Shown: one piece after another, positions 51,474 through 60,921 of the stretch
How the letters are laid out: each line of letters begins with the position of its first letter
Position numbering within the stretch: the first letter of the stretch is position 1
DNA from: Bacillus_CJ salitolerans
Lineage (GTDB): Bacteria; Bacillota; Bacilli; Bacillales; SA4
Length of the DNA stretch: 64,000 nucleotides
Direction: 5' to 3'
Assembly (NCBI RefSeq): GCF_042680805.1
Contig: NZ_JBHUEM010000003.1
Span: 310,001 to 374,000 of the forward strand
Notes under the pieces: model-generated
The model's input: only the letters and a program-made list of their open reading frames with translations
Databases searched by the model: none
What the model was told of the DNA's origin: nothing
Position numbers and translations under genes: made by a program

Positions 51474-51941
51474 ATGATAGATTCACATGAACAAGTGATG
51501 AAGGAGCAAGCTTCATTTGTAAATTGGGTAAAATCCCTATCAAAAATGTCAAATGAACAATGGTTTATGCCTTATTCCGAGGGAAAATGGTCAAGCTCTG
51601 AAATTATTTCTCATTTGTTAAGCTGGGATCAATTTTTAATTAGTTTGAACATCATGAAAATTCAAGAAGGGGATGTACTTCCGTCATTTCCACCTATACA
51701 AGAGGTGAATGAAAAGGCAGCACATTATGCAAGAGAAATAGTGTCAAAGGATGAGTTAATTCATCAGTTTGTGGAAACTAGAAAACGATATATGAATCAA
51801 CTTTCAACTATAGGTGAAGAAGATTATTCACGTTCTTTTAAAATTGGTACATTTGAATTTACTATTTTATCGTTAATCGAGGATTTTCAGGGGCATGATC
51901 ACCACCATCAAAAGCAAATTCAATTAGTACTAAGCCAATAA
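51474..51941 (+). CDS. DinB-family protein
   Basis: The 155-residue four-helix protein has the DinB/YfiT metal-site histidines: one in IISHLLSWD (about residue 46) and two in GHDHHHQKQIQ near the end. Such proteins include bacillithiol-dependent transferases and DNA-damage-inducible genes of unknown function. TTGGAGG precedes the ATG. Confidence 0.85.
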   Translation: MIDSHEQVMKEQASFVNWVKSLSKMSNEQWFMPYSEGKWSSSEIISHLLSWDQFLISLNIMKIQEGDVLPSFPPIQEVNEKAAHYAREIVSKDELIHQFVETRKRYMNQLSTIGEEDYSRSFKIGTFEFTILSLIEDFQGHDHHHQKQIQLVLSQ

Positions 51942-52051
51942 AGAATCTCCCTCTTTTAAAGGGGGAGATAATTACTAAATGTAAATGGATGTTCTTGTAA
52001 ATCAAATGGAAGTACGAATGGTCCAATAAATCGTTCAATAATAGTTGCTTC

Positions 52052-52468
52052 TCATCTTCCTGTCGGCCTATTAAGCTCTGCAAGGTCTTTCGTAATAGGA
52101 TCTACAGTGTACCATCCTTGAGTCACCTGATTATTTTCATCTAGTTCATTATCCATCACATCATAAACATGAATTACATATCTTCCATCCTCAAGCTCTG
52201 AATCATATAGGACTATTGTATTGCTAGTAGCAGATATGTTTAGGTGCTCGCGAACTAACGCTTCAGCATCAGTCGTTGAGATCCTATCAGCTGTTCCATC
52301 CACTTCATCTCTAGAATCTGTTAATAAAGCATCACTATTATGTGCTTCGGCCTGTTCTCCTTCAAACATACCTTCTTCTTGATTGGATTGCTCAGGGGCA
52401 GGATCCATTTGCGGTGTACATCCTCCAATCAGCCATGTACTTATGATTAGAATGAAAAGACGTCCCAT
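52052..52468 (-). CDS. small lipoprotein, unknown function
   Basis: 138 residues starting at MGRLFILIISTWLIGGC, chosen because AAAGGAAGAAGG lies upstream of that ATG. Lipobox IGGC makes it membrane-anchored; an acidic Gln/Glu-rich linker follows. The C-terminal ~70 residues (ALVREHLNISATSN ... QGWYTVDPITKDLAELN) look like a small alpha-beta domain seen in sporulation or germination lipoproteins. Function unknown. Confidence 0.68.
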   Translation of the reverse strand: MGRLFILIISTWLIGGCTPQMDPAPEQSNQEEGMFEGEQAEAHNSDALLTDSRDEVDGTADRISTTDAEALVREHLNISATSNTIVLYDSELEDGRYVIHVYDVMDNELDENNQVTQGWYTVDPITKDLAELNRPTGR

Positions 52469-52687
52469 TTCCTTCTTCCTTTCTGTGTATATGTTATCTT
52501 TAGTCTGTAGATTAACACATGAGATTATACTCATTTAACTTTTATCACTAACCACAATCTTAATCATTTCCTTCTTTCAACAGATTTTATTTCTGATTGT
52601 AAATTTTTTGTAAAAGAAGAGGGAAGTAAGGAACGGGGGTCGTATTTAAATAATAACCAGTTATGAAGATAGGGGAGAGATGTGTGT

Positions 52688-54013
52688 ATGAGTAATGGTG
52701 ATATTATGAGAGAGGTTCAACCTACAGAGAGAAAGACGATGGCGCTGTATTTTTCTTTGCCGATTCTTTCATGGGCTTTATATGATTTTGCTAATACTAT
52801 TTTTTCGTCGAATATTACCACTATATTCTTTCCGTTTTATCTACAGGAGGTAATAGGAGATAATGAGGTCTTAAATCAAATAGCAAGTACATTTATTACG
52901 TATGCTAATGCACTTGCAAGCTTCTTTTTAGTCCTATTTTCTCCTTTATTTGGAGTATTAATTGATAGAACCAATCAGAAGAAAAAATATTTAGTACCAT
53001 TTGCACTTATCTCGATTATTGCTACGATTCTTATGGGAGTATTTGCACCCATTCAAGCAGACACACAAATTTTAGGTTTACCATTAGGACTATTGCTAGT
53101 GCTTGCTGCATTCGTTGTTGCTAAGTTCTTCTTTAATTCGAGCCTTGTCTTCTATGATACGATGATTTCGGATATCGGAAACGAACGAGAAATTCCCCTT
53201 ATCTCAGGATATGGTGTTGCGGTAGGATATTTAGGAACATTAGTTGGATTAACAGTCTACCCGTTTGTCGGAAACGATAACTTCCATGAAGCTTTCATAC
53301 CTACTGGGATTTTATATTTATTATTTTCGTTACCTATATTCTTCTTTTTCAAGGATCAGCCTAGAAAAGCTGTTGTGGAAAAGAAGAGCTTTCTTAGTGG
53401 ATACGGAGAGATTCTTCAAACGTTTAAAGAAATGAAAAAACATAAATCGATCTTTTTGTTTATGATTGCCTATTTCTTTTTTAATGATGCGATAGCAACT
53501 GCTATTGCTGTTATGGCAATCTATGCAAGTGCCATCGTAGGTTTCACGACAGGAATGTTCATTTTACTTTATTTAGTTTCTACTATTTCTAGTATTATTG
53601 GTTCCTTCCTGTTTGGTTATATTACGAAAAGGATAGGTGCCAAAAGTGCTGTAACAATGGTTGCAACTATTTTAATTATTGCATTAATTACCGCTGTGTT
53701 AGCAACAAATCAAGGGCTATTTTGGATAGCGGGTAGTTTATATGGTGTTGCAATGGGGGCTATGTGGGTCACATCTAGAACACTTATTGTAGAATTAACC
53801 CCAACAGATAAACGGGGACAATTTTTTGGACTGTTTGCTTTCTCGGGTAAAATATCATCCATTATCGGTCCATTAATCTATGGTACGATTACACTTGTTT
53901 TAGCTGAACATGGAAATATAGCAAGTCGTATTGCCCTTTCATCCTTATTACTTATGGTCATTATTGGTTTAGTTTTTCATGTGAGGGTTCCATATCAAAA
54001 AGTAAAAATTTAG
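52688..54013 (+). CDS. MFS transporter, UMF1 (Atg22-like) family
   Basis: About 441 residues (GTG at 52682 or ATG at 52688, GGGGAGAG upstream). Twelve membrane segments; the opening LSWALYDFANTIFSSNITTIFFPFYL and the loop LIDRTNQKKKYL are characteristic of the UMF1/Atg22 branch, which in yeast exports amino acids from the vacuole. In bacteria the substrate is unknown. The gene stands alone. Confidence 0.87.
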   Translation: MSNGDIMREVQPTERKTMALYFSLPILSWALYDFANTIFSSNITTIFFPFYLQEVIGDNEVLNQIASTFITYANALASFFLVLFSPLFGVLIDRTNQKKKYLVPFALISIIATILMGVFAPIQADTQILGLPLGLLLVLAAFVVAKFFFNSSLVFYDTMISDIGNEREIPLISGYGVAVGYLGTLVGLTVYPFVGNDNFHEAFIPTGILYLLFSLPIFFFFKDQPRKAVVEKKSFLSGYGEILQTFKEMKKHKSIFLFMIAYFFFNDAIATAIAVMAIYASAIVGFTTGMFILLYLVSTISSIIGSFLFGYITKRIGAKSAVTMVATILIIALITAVLATNQGLFWIAGSLYGVAMGAMWVTSRTLIVELTPTDKRGQFFGLFAFSGKISSIIGPLIYGTITLVLAEHGNIASRIALSSLLLMVIIGLVFHVRVPYQKVKI

Positions 54014-54121
54014 TAAAAGGCACATAGAAAACTGCCTCATTTCTTTTATTAACTTATGAACATGAACAGTGACCTTCCTACATATAAATGAACTAGTCTG
54101 GTGATAAGGTGGGGGAGGCAG

Positions 54122-54772
54122 ATGGCACGGAAAATATGGGGAGTTGACTCAGCTGCAAGAGTGACAGAGATATTGTATTCATGTGTAACATCGAATTTTG
54201 GCAGCCCTAAATATTGGGGAAGATATTTAACAGATGTTCCAAACGTTTCTGATGGCTTAACAAGAGAAGAGATTTCTTTTCTACGTACTAAAGGCACGAA
54301 GGTGTTACCCATTTATAATGTATTTAGGACGGCAATCGGTTATGATAAAGGACAAATCGCAGCTAGAAATGCAGTCTTTCATGCACGAAGGCTAGGTTTC
54401 CCAACAGATACAGTATTATTTGCAAATGTTGAAAACTTCTTTGAAGTGGACAGTGCTTGGATTCGCGGCTGGGTTGAGAGCTTGCTCCCAACAGGCTATC
54501 GTCCAGGAATATATCATGATCCAGTAAAAGGAGAATTTAGTGCTGCATATTGCCAAGCAGTTCAAGAAAATAACCAGGTTGCTAGCCAAGTGATCTTATG
54601 GAGCGCGGAACCAGAACCTGGTGTAACAAAAGAAAGAAACGCCCCAAGATTCAATCCTAAAGCACCTAATTGCCAAGGTAACGTATGGTTATGGCAATAT
54701 GGACGTGACTCTGCACAATGTTCCATTGACACAAATTTAGCGGATGAGCGAATTCTAAAATATTTGTGTTAA
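54122..54772 (+). CDS. DUF1906 glycoside-hydrolase-like protein
   Basis: 216 residues from ATG at 54122 (GGGGGAGG upstream). It begins WGVDSAARVTEILYSCVTS and continues FGSPKYWGRYL, then VLPIYNVFRTAIGYDKG, a TIM-barrel pattern of the Rv2525c/DUF1906 family, linked to cell-wall polysaccharide. No signal peptide is visible, which is unusual for a wall enzyme; it might be a spore-surface protein. Catalysis is unproven in the family. Confidence 0.8.
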   Translation: MARKIWGVDSAARVTEILYSCVTSNFGSPKYWGRYLTDVPNVSDGLTREEISFLRTKGTKVLPIYNVFRTAIGYDKGQIAARNAVFHARRLGFPTDTVLFANVENFFEVDSAWIRGWVESLLPTGYRPGIYHDPVKGEFSAAYCQAVQENNQVASQVILWSAEPEPGVTKERNAPRFNPKAPNCQGNVWLWQYGRDSAQCSIDTNLADERILKYLC

Positions 54773-54773
54773 A

Positions 54774-54810
54774 AGAAGACCCTGCCTATGAATACATAAG
54801 CAGGGTCATC
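54774..54810 (+). terminator. terminator of DUF1906 gene
   Basis: GACCCTGC pairs perfectly with GCAGGGTC; loop about 14 nt, weak T tail. Confidence 0.6.
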
Positions 54811-55015
54811 CTATGTTAAAAGAAAAAGGGAGAGTACCCTATTCTCTTTAAGGAATATTTGCTTTGCCTGATATTGCAGGATGTAGCTCAGCTAGACGGA
54901 GAAGCAGGAGGTTGATTTTTGCCTGAGCCTTAACGATTGGTACTGATTCTAGCACTAGTTAGCCCTAAAATGTCCAAGATATCCTTCCAATTGGACCTTC
55001 CTTATGCTTTTGTTA

Positions 55016-56734
55016 TTACTCTACCTTGAAAGATTTTACGCCTTCAAGCAGTTCCTCTGACATTGAACGAAGTTCCTCAGCTCCTACATTAATCTGTTGT
55101 ACCATTGCACTTTGATTCGTAATGTCTGAAGTAAATTCGTTCACTGAATCAAATGCTTGCTTCGTAATGGTATTTACCTCTTCCATTAGTGACATGATGT
55201 GTAGTTTATTTTGAGTAATTTGTGTTGTTGCTCTTTCAACAACACTCATTTGAGCTGTGATTTTTTGAATTGATTCCATTGCCTGTTCAATCGTATTGCC
55301 TGTCTTAGTCACCGAAACACATCCCGCATGTATTTCATTTGTTCCATGCTCGATTGTTTGAATGGAAAGTGTTGCTTTTTCTTTTAAATCAAATAATAAT
55401 TGTTTAATTGTTTCAGCGGCCTTGCCAGATTGATCTGCAAGTTTTCGAACCTCTTCAGATACGACTGCAAACCCCTTGCCTTGTTCACCTGCACGTGCTG
55501 CTTCAATAGCAGCGTTTAATGCAAGTAGATTTGTTTGATTCGCAATTTCAGTAATAAAGGAAACAAAATGATTAATATCATTAATTTTTAAATCAAGTTC
55601 CTTCATTACGACTGTTGAAGCATGCTGGGCACTTTCGATGTTTTTCATTTGACTTATTGCTGTCTGAATATGGTGTTTACCGGTAATAGACAATTGAGAT
55701 GCCTCGTCATAGGAGCGTGAAACAGATTTGATACTAGAAGTAATATGATCAATATCAAGACTTATTTCGTTCATCTTTGATGAAACTTCTTCATTAAGCT
55801 CCTTTTGCTTTGTTGTTCCTTTTGATAATTCATGCACTGTATGAAGGATTGTTTCGGTAGATGCAGCAGTTTCCATAGTATTATTAAATAGTTCTTTTGA
55901 AAATTGAGTAACTTGTTTAGAACTTAGTGTAATTCCCTTCACCATTTGTTTTAGCTGCTGAATCATAGTCGAAACAGCTCTTGTCGTGTGACCAATTTCA
56001 TCCTTCTTAAGAGAATTTAATTGTACTGTAAAATCGCCAGTTTGGACCTGTTTAACTTTCTGTTGTAGTTCTTTCAAAGGTCTAACCATTTGTTTTGATA
56101 GTACATATATGATGACGATTATAATGAGCAGGTTAATAACGATAAAGATACTGACTTTTAGTCTTTCCTTAGAAATTAGTTCATAAATATTTGAAGCATC
56201 AAAATCTCCGCCAATGATACCGATTACTTTATTTTCAGAATTCTTAATTGGCAAATAAGCTGAAATTAATGCACCGTATTCATCCGTGTAATCTAATTCG
56301 CCAATATGTGCTTCACCTCTTTCAAATGTTTCAATGATTAGAGGAAAGTCATTTTCTTCAATAGCACCTAGCTCAGAGACATCCTCGTAGTCAAGTGGTG
56401 CACCATCTACCACATAAAAATATTCGTACGAATCTTCTTTTGTACGCCTTCCCATCGTGTAGAGATACTTTAGACCATTTGTCTCCTTAATGGTAGTTAA
56501 CCTTTCTCTTAGTTCATAGTAGTACTCGTTTGGTTGACCAGTTGGATCAATAGACTGATACTTTTCAATATCTATGGTAGATAATGCATGCTGAGTAATC
56601 TTTTCAGCTTGATTACTAACAGATTGAACAGCCAGACTTATAGATGAAGAATAAATAAAATAGCCTAAAAGTGTACTAGATATAATGAAAAGTATGGAGA
56701 AGAAAAGTAGCATTTTTGTTTGTAGGCTTTTCAT
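55016..56734 (-). CDS. methyl-accepting chemotaxis protein
   Basis: About 572 residues from the ATG giving MKSLQTKMLLFFS (AAAGGAGCG upstream). Two membrane helices flank a roughly 180-residue extracellular sensor domain of Cache-like type, then HAMP (QMVRPLKELQQKVKQV) and a signalling domain with ALNAAIEAARAGEQGKGFAVVSEEVRKLADQS. It detects an unknown chemical and controls CheA. It lies divergent from cheV, so both are chemotaxis genes. The name mcpC cannot be assigned: in B. subtilis that gene is elsewhere. Confidence 0.92.
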   Translation of the reverse strand: MKSLQTKMLLFFSILFIISSTLLGYFIYSSSISLAVQSVSNQAEKITQHALSTIDIEKYQSIDPTGQPNEYYYELRERLTTIKETNGLKYLYTMGRRTKEDSYEYFYVVDGAPLDYEDVSELGAIEENDFPLIIETFERGEAHIGELDYTDEYGALISAYLPIKNSENKVIGIIGGDFDASNIYELISKERLKVSIFIVINLLIIIVIIYVLSKQMVRPLKELQQKVKQVQTGDFTVQLNSLKKDEIGHTTRAVSTMIQQLKQMVKGITLSSKQVTQFSKELFNNTMETAASTETILHTVHELSKGTTKQKELNEEVSSKMNEISLDIDHITSSIKSVSRSYDEASQLSITGKHHIQTAISQMKNIESAQHASTVVMKELDLKINDINHFVSFITEIANQTNLLALNAAIEAARAGEQGKGFAVVSEEVRKLADQSGKAAETIKQLLFDLKEKATLSIQTIEHGTNEIHAGCVSVTKTGNTIEQAMESIQKITAQMSVVERATTQITQNKLHIMSLMEEVNTITKQAFDSVNEFTSDITNQSAMVQQINVGAEELRSMSEELLEGVKSFKVE

Positions 56735-56963
56735 GTTTTGGGTATTCGCTCCTTTAATGAGAATAATAGACAATTCATTATAGTATAATTTTTCCATTTA
56801 ATCCATAATATGAATTCTACCAGCTTGTACACCCTAAAAAATTCATAGATTTTACTTGGTAAGTGCTGAATTCGTGTAGTTATAATAGATAAGAACCTTT
56901 ATAATAAGGAATAAGAAGATTTTTATTTATGAGTAATAAAGTAACATAAAAGGATGTGCAATT

Positions 56964-57872
56964 ATGAGCGATAAAAACATGGGAATATTACTTGAAAGTG
57001 GTACAAATGAACTTGAAATCGTCGAATTTACAATTGGGGAAAATAAGTTTGGTATTAATGTTATAAAGGTAAAAGAAATTATTAACCCTGTAAAAGTGAC
57101 AAAGATACCACATTCACATCCGAACGTAGAAGGAATCATCGAAATTCGAGGGGCAGTCCTTCCAGTTATTAATATCGAAAAAGCACTTGGAAGCTCTATC
57201 TCTGAACAAGGATTGAATGATAAGTTTATTGTTGCAGAATTTAATAAAATAAAAGTGGTTTTTCACGTTCATTCTGTTTCACAAATTCATCGGATTTCTT
57301 GGAATGATATCGAAAAACCGTCAGAAATGTATCAAGGACTTGAAAGCTTAATTACTGGAGTCATCAAAAAAGAAGATGGTATGGTCCTTTTACTAGACTT
57401 CGAGAAGATAGTGGTAGACATTAATCCTGCTGCTGGTATTAATAAGGACCAAATAAAGAAGTTAGGAAAACGTGAAAGATCCGATAAGAAGATCATGGTA
57501 GCTGAAGACTCTCCACTACTCCGAAAGCTAATTCATGATACGCTAGGGGAAGCTGGATATTCAAATCTAGAGTTCTTTGAAAATGGAAAGGATGCCTTTC
57601 ACTTCTTAGATAGTTTAGCATCAAGTGGAAACCCAATTCGCCAAGAAATACAAATGGTTGTAACAGACATTGAAATGCCCCAAATGGATGGGCATCATTT
57701 AACTAAACGAATCAAAAATGATACGAGACTAAGTGAATTGCCTGTTGTTATTTTCTCTTCACTCATTACGGATGATTTAAGGCATAAAGGACAACAGGTT
57801 GGTGCTGATGGACAAGTTAGTAAGCCCGAAATTGGCGAACTTGTTGGGTTAATTGATCGACTTATTCTATAA
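56964..57872 (+). CDS. cheV: chemotaxis coupling protein CheV
   Basis: The 302-residue protein has an N-terminal CheW domain (residues 15-155: IVEFTIGENKFGINVIKVKE, VEGIIEIRGAVLPVINIEK) and a C-terminal receiver domain (KIMVAEDSPLLRKLI ... phospho-acceptor aspartate in VTDIEMPQMDG). It couples receptors to CheA and helps adaptation. AGGATG precedes the ATG. It belongs to the patA-cheV-ykyB order known in B. subtilis, although a GGDEF gene has been inserted after it. Confidence 0.93.
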   Translation: MSDKNMGILLESGTNELEIVEFTIGENKFGINVIKVKEIINPVKVTKIPHSHPNVEGIIEIRGAVLPVINIEKALGSSISEQGLNDKFIVAEFNKIKVVFHVHSVSQIHRISWNDIEKPSEMYQGLESLITGVIKKEDGMVLLLDFEKIVVDINPAAGINKDQIKKLGKRERSDKKIMVAEDSPLLRKLIHDTLGEAGYSNLEFFENGKDAFHFLDSLASSGNPIRQEIQMVVTDIEMPQMDGHHLTKRIKNDTRLSELPVVIFSSLITDDLRHKGQQVGADGQVSKPEIGELVGLIDRLIL

Positions 57873-57930
57873 CCAATCTGGGAAGAGGACCCAACCTCTT
57901 CCCTTTATTTATTGAATAGGAAATACTAAT

Positions 57931-57989
57931 TCGGCCCCAGCGATCGCCCAGCCCGCCTGAGGATAACCGCTGCCCTGAGCCTTTTGTTT
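57931..57989 (+). repeat. dispersed repeat family A, short copy
   Basis: GGCCCCAGCGATCGCCCAGCC and CTGCCCTGAGCCTTTTGTT with almost no intervening stem: a collapsed copy with only the two ends. Confidence 0.6.
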
Positions 57990-58136
57990 ATTCAAGGTCT
58001 TTTAAAGGGAAGTATTTGTTTTTTACTTTGTTGAAGTACCGAGCTTCGTTCAAGAAGATCTTTCTTATTTACAGGATAGCCATTATTATGTGATGAAAAA
58101 TGACGATAAAGTATTGCTAAAAGGTAGGGAAAGATA

Positions 58137-59747
58137 GTGGAAAAGTATCAACAAACATTAATGGAGAATATTCGACATCAACTTTCTCTTTGGATTGAAG
58201 CTGATAAACTTTCAGTGCTAAATGAGGACGTATATCGTTTTTTACATTCAGTTGCAGGAACAGCAAGGACGATTGGACTGAGCGATATATCAGCACTGTC
58301 CAAAACATTACTAGATTCCATTGATGAGTTGGAAGAGAAGAATTGGTCTACAAAAGAGTTGAGAGAATTTTTAATGCCATTATTATCGATTGGTTACGAT
58401 AACCAAACGGACGAATCAGTAAACTTGAATAGACGATCGGATAAAGAAAAAAAACCATTGGTATTAATAATTGATGATGATCCGACATTGCTCATGTATA
58501 TGAAAGAAGAGCTTGAAAGAGAAGGGATAATGGCAATCGTAATAACGGATCTTGAAAATGCGGTTTCCTCTCTATATGATTTACACCCTGATTGTGTCAT
58601 AATCGATGTCTATATGAAAACGAATTCAGGATTTGAAATTTTGAATTTCCTAAAAGTAAAAATGAAGCAGCAGTTTATTCCTACAATTATCATGAGCTTT
58701 AAAGAAAAGAAGGATATACGCAAACAAAGCTATGAAATGGGGGCTGACGATTTTATTGCTAAGCCCTTTGAAATGGATGATTTTATTGCAAGGATAAAAC
58801 GACATTTAGAACGAAAAGAATTATTTGATAACCTTCTATTAGTAGATGAGCTTACAAGAGTGTATAACCGAAAGTATCTACAAACAGCTTATGATCAGCT
58901 ATTGCTAGAAAGTCAATTGAGTTCAGATTCTTTCAGTATGGGACTACTTGATTTAGATTTATTTAAAAATATTAATGAACAGTTTGGACATTTAGCAGGT
59001 GACGAGGTCTTAAAGGAATTCGCATCGTTTTTAAAGCAGAAGCTATCAAGGTTGGATATTGTGGTCCGGTATGGCGGTGAAGAATTTGTTGTTCTATTCC
59101 CCCGCGTGACTGGACTTGATGCTAAACAAAAAATGCAAACTTTACAAAATGAATTATATGATAGTCCTTTTACGTTTAATGGTAATGAAGTTTTTGTTAC
59201 TTTTTCATGTGGAATTATTGAGGTTGAGTCTAGAAATGAACCACTCACTTATTGGTTAAACTTAGCCAATCACGCCTTACACGAAGCGAAGAATCAAGGA
59301 AGAAATCTAATTTACGTCGTTGGGAAGGAAAGTATTGTGCCTTATAAAAAAATGTTGAAAATTGGTGTAATAGATAATGATCCTATTATTCGGACAATGC
59401 TAGTTGAAATGATTGAAAGAATTCAAGGAGACCACTCCCTGTATCTTGATATCCAGGCTTATAAAGACGGAATAACATTCTTTGAGTCAGACTGGTATCT
59501 TTCTGATGATCCATATGTCATTATTCTTGATGGGATCATGCCAAAAATGGATGGACTTGAAATACTTCATCGTCTTCGTTCAGAACGGAATAGAAATCAA
59601 TATACAGTCATTATGCTCACCACAAGAAAAAGTGAACAGGATATTATTAAAGCATTAAAACTAGGAGCAGATGATTATATGACAAAACCTTTTAACATGC
59701 TTGAGTTAGAAGTAAAATTGCGTAGGCTAATACAAAAATTGAAGTAA
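58137..59747 (+). CDS. HPt-REC-GGDEF-REC signalling protein, probable diguanylate cyclase
   Basis: 536 residues from GTG at 58137. An N-terminal HPt-like helix bundle has His37 in RFLHSVAGTARTIG. A receiver domain (IIDDDP, acceptor in VIIDVYMKTNSG) follows, then a GGDEF domain with intact active-site RYGGEEF, and a second receiver domain (IDNDPIIRTML, acceptor in ILDGIMPKMDG). It should make cyclic di-GMP under phosphorelay control. It lies next to cheV, linking chemotaxis and c-di-GMP. No EAL domain. Confidence 0.88.
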   Translation: MEKYQQTLMENIRHQLSLWIEADKLSVLNEDVYRFLHSVAGTARTIGLSDISALSKTLLDSIDELEEKNWSTKELREFLMPLLSIGYDNQTDESVNLNRRSDKEKKPLVLIIDDDPTLLMYMKEELEREGIMAIVITDLENAVSSLYDLHPDCVIIDVYMKTNSGFEILNFLKVKMKQQFIPTIIMSFKEKKDIRKQSYEMGADDFIAKPFEMDDFIARIKRHLERKELFDNLLLVDELTRVYNRKYLQTAYDQLLLESQLSSDSFSMGLLDLDLFKNINEQFGHLAGDEVLKEFASFLKQKLSRLDIVVRYGGEEFVVLFPRVTGLDAKQKMQTLQNELYDSPFTFNGNEVFVTFSCGIIEVESRNEPLTYWLNLANHALHEAKNQGRNLIYVVGKESIVPYKKMLKIGVIDNDPIIRTMLVEMIERIQGDHSLYLDIQAYKDGITFFESDWYLSDDPYVIILDGIMPKMDGLEILHRLRSERNRNQYTVIMLTTRKSEQDIIKALKLGADDYMTKPFNMLELEVKLRRLIQKLK

Positions 59748-59784
59748 TAATTTTTTTATAAATTTTGCTTTTGGCAATCGCATC

Positions 59785-59880
59785 AGCGTTTTAAGAAAAA
59801 GAGAAAGAACCCGATTAGGTACTAAAAAATCAGTGTAGGATGAAGAAAACCCACTGATTGAAGTTTCAATTTATTTATTC
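59785..59880 (+). repeat. dispersed repeat family B, 3' half
   Basis: Contains AAAGAACCCGATTAGG, then ATCAGTGTAGGATGAAGAAA and CCCACTGATTGAAGTTTCA, matching the 3' part of the copy at 27.1 kb. ATCAGTG...CACTGAT can form a hairpin. Confidence 0.6.
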
Positions 59881-59915
59881 TGACCAAAGTGGTGAGATTT
59901 GATATCAACAGAACG

Positions 59916-60072
59916 GAACAAAAAGCTCAGGGCGCCCCGTTTAGCCAAAGGCCGAGCAAATATTCCTAAATGAAAAATAGGGTACTTTTCTTTTTCTCAT
60001 TTAGGATTATTTAACCTCCAGTGGCTGTTGGGAACCTGTATTCCAAGTCACTAGCCCACTCTCTTGCTGAAA
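59916..60072 (-). repeat. dispersed repeat family A, copy 3 (reversed)
   Basis: Minus-strand copy: ends in AGCTTTTTGTTC and starts AACAGCCACTGGAGG, with a long internal stem (TAAATAATCCTAAATGAG with its partner CATTTAGGAATATTTGC). Beyond the repeat proper, about 40 bp (CAGCAAGAG, GGGCTAGTGACTTGG) matches the flank of copy 4 at 60.77 kb. Confidence 0.8.
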
Positions 60073-60097
60073 AATTTATACTTCTTAATAACTAACA

Positions 60098-60122
60098 AAG
60101 TAGGGTCTAAAGACCCTACTTT
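60098..60122. terminator. terminator of ykyB
   Basis: AAGTAGGGTCT pairs perfectly with AGACCCTACTT around AA; T5 lies on the plus side. Confidence 0.8.
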
Positions 60123-60587
60123 TTAGTATGTTTCACCAAGACGTTTGAATACTGGCTTTTGATAGCGTCGATTCATTGGTTTTCTTTGAGTCCTTTGGTT
60201 AGAGGGAAGATGTCCAACATACTTTTGCAAGATATCCTTTGCTTGAGAGAGAGACATATTCGTTTTTGGGTTTCGGTATGTTTGATTTAATGAACCTAAG
60301 TGTGGAAGAGAATCGAAGTCTTCTTTTGAAGGTGGCATATGAAAATAATAATCACCTGCTGAGACTAATACATCCGATTGTTGCTTACTATTCTTGGGGT
60401 TATTTGAAAAATGTAAACCTACTTTTTTGGCTTTTCCTTCTTTAACTAATTTTTCTAAAGCCTTTCTCTTTAGTAAATATAAATATTTAGGATCGGGAGC
60501 AGTTTTAGCATGTCGGTTTACTGAGAAGATTGCGCGAGTTATATTTGGGAGAGTTATCTCGAGTGAATATTTATGATTTGAATCCAT
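60123..60587 (-). CDS. ykyB: YkyB-like protein
   Basis: The 154-residue basic protein begins MDSNHKYSLEITLPNITRAI and contains FSVNRHAKTAPDPKYLYLLK, closely resembling B. subtilis YkyB in length and wording as I remember it. No catalytic motif or membrane segment is visible. Function unknown; possibly nucleic-acid binding because of the many Arg/Lys residues. Placement after cheV and near ykuD is conserved. AAAGGAGACTTG precedes the ATG. Confidence 0.82.
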   Translation of the reverse strand: MDSNHKYSLEITLPNITRAIFSVNRHAKTAPDPKYLYLLKRKALEKLVKEGKAKKVGLHFSNNPKNSKQQSDVLVSAGDYYFHMPPSKEDFDSLPHLGSLNQTYRNPKTNMSLSQAKDILQKYVGHLPSNQRTQRKPMNRRYQKPVFKRLGETY

Positions 60588-60695
60588 GTCAAGTCTCCTT
60601 TCATTATCTCATATGATAGCTCATTTTAACAAAATTGCCAAATCTTTTGAGAAATTCGGTAATTTTTTGTGAATGGGTGTTGTATTTTACTAGAA

Positions 60696-60739
60696 AGAAG
60701 GAAAAAACAACTAGCTAAATCTTGTTGTTTTTTCCTTCT
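60696..60739 (-). terminator. terminator of ykuD-like gene
   Basis: A perfect 16-bp inverted repeat (60696-60711 with 60724-60739), loop 12 nt; on the minus strand the stem's distal arm contains T6 and a T-rich tail follows. Confidence 0.75.
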
Positions 60740-60769
60740 TCCTGTTAATTAGTAAGAAAGTATAAAAGG

Positions 60770-60893
60770 TTTCAGCAAGAGAATGGGCTAGTGACTTGGG
60801 ATCCAGGTTCAGCACCCAGCCACTGGAGATCAAATAACCCTAAATGAGTAAAAGGGGAAAAGCTAAACGGGGCGCCCTGAGCCTTTTGTTCTA
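60770..60893 (+). repeat. dispersed repeat family A, copy 4
   Basis: Carries CAGCAAGAGAATGGGCTAG as a left flank, then CAGCCACTGGAGATCAAATA, and closes with GGCGCCCTGAGCCTTTTG. The internal stem is shortened relative to copy 3. It is inverted with respect to copy 3, on the other side of ykyB. Confidence 0.8.
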
Positions 60894-60921
60894 AAAGTTG
60901 AGATGATAAAAAGGATATCCT

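Noticed and set aside
54880..54930. tRNA-like D-arm wording (GTAGCTCAGCTAGA) downstream of the DUF1906 gene
   Set aside because: No anticodon arm, T-arm (GTTCGA) or acceptor pairing follows; the stretch looks more like a decayed repeat A copy.
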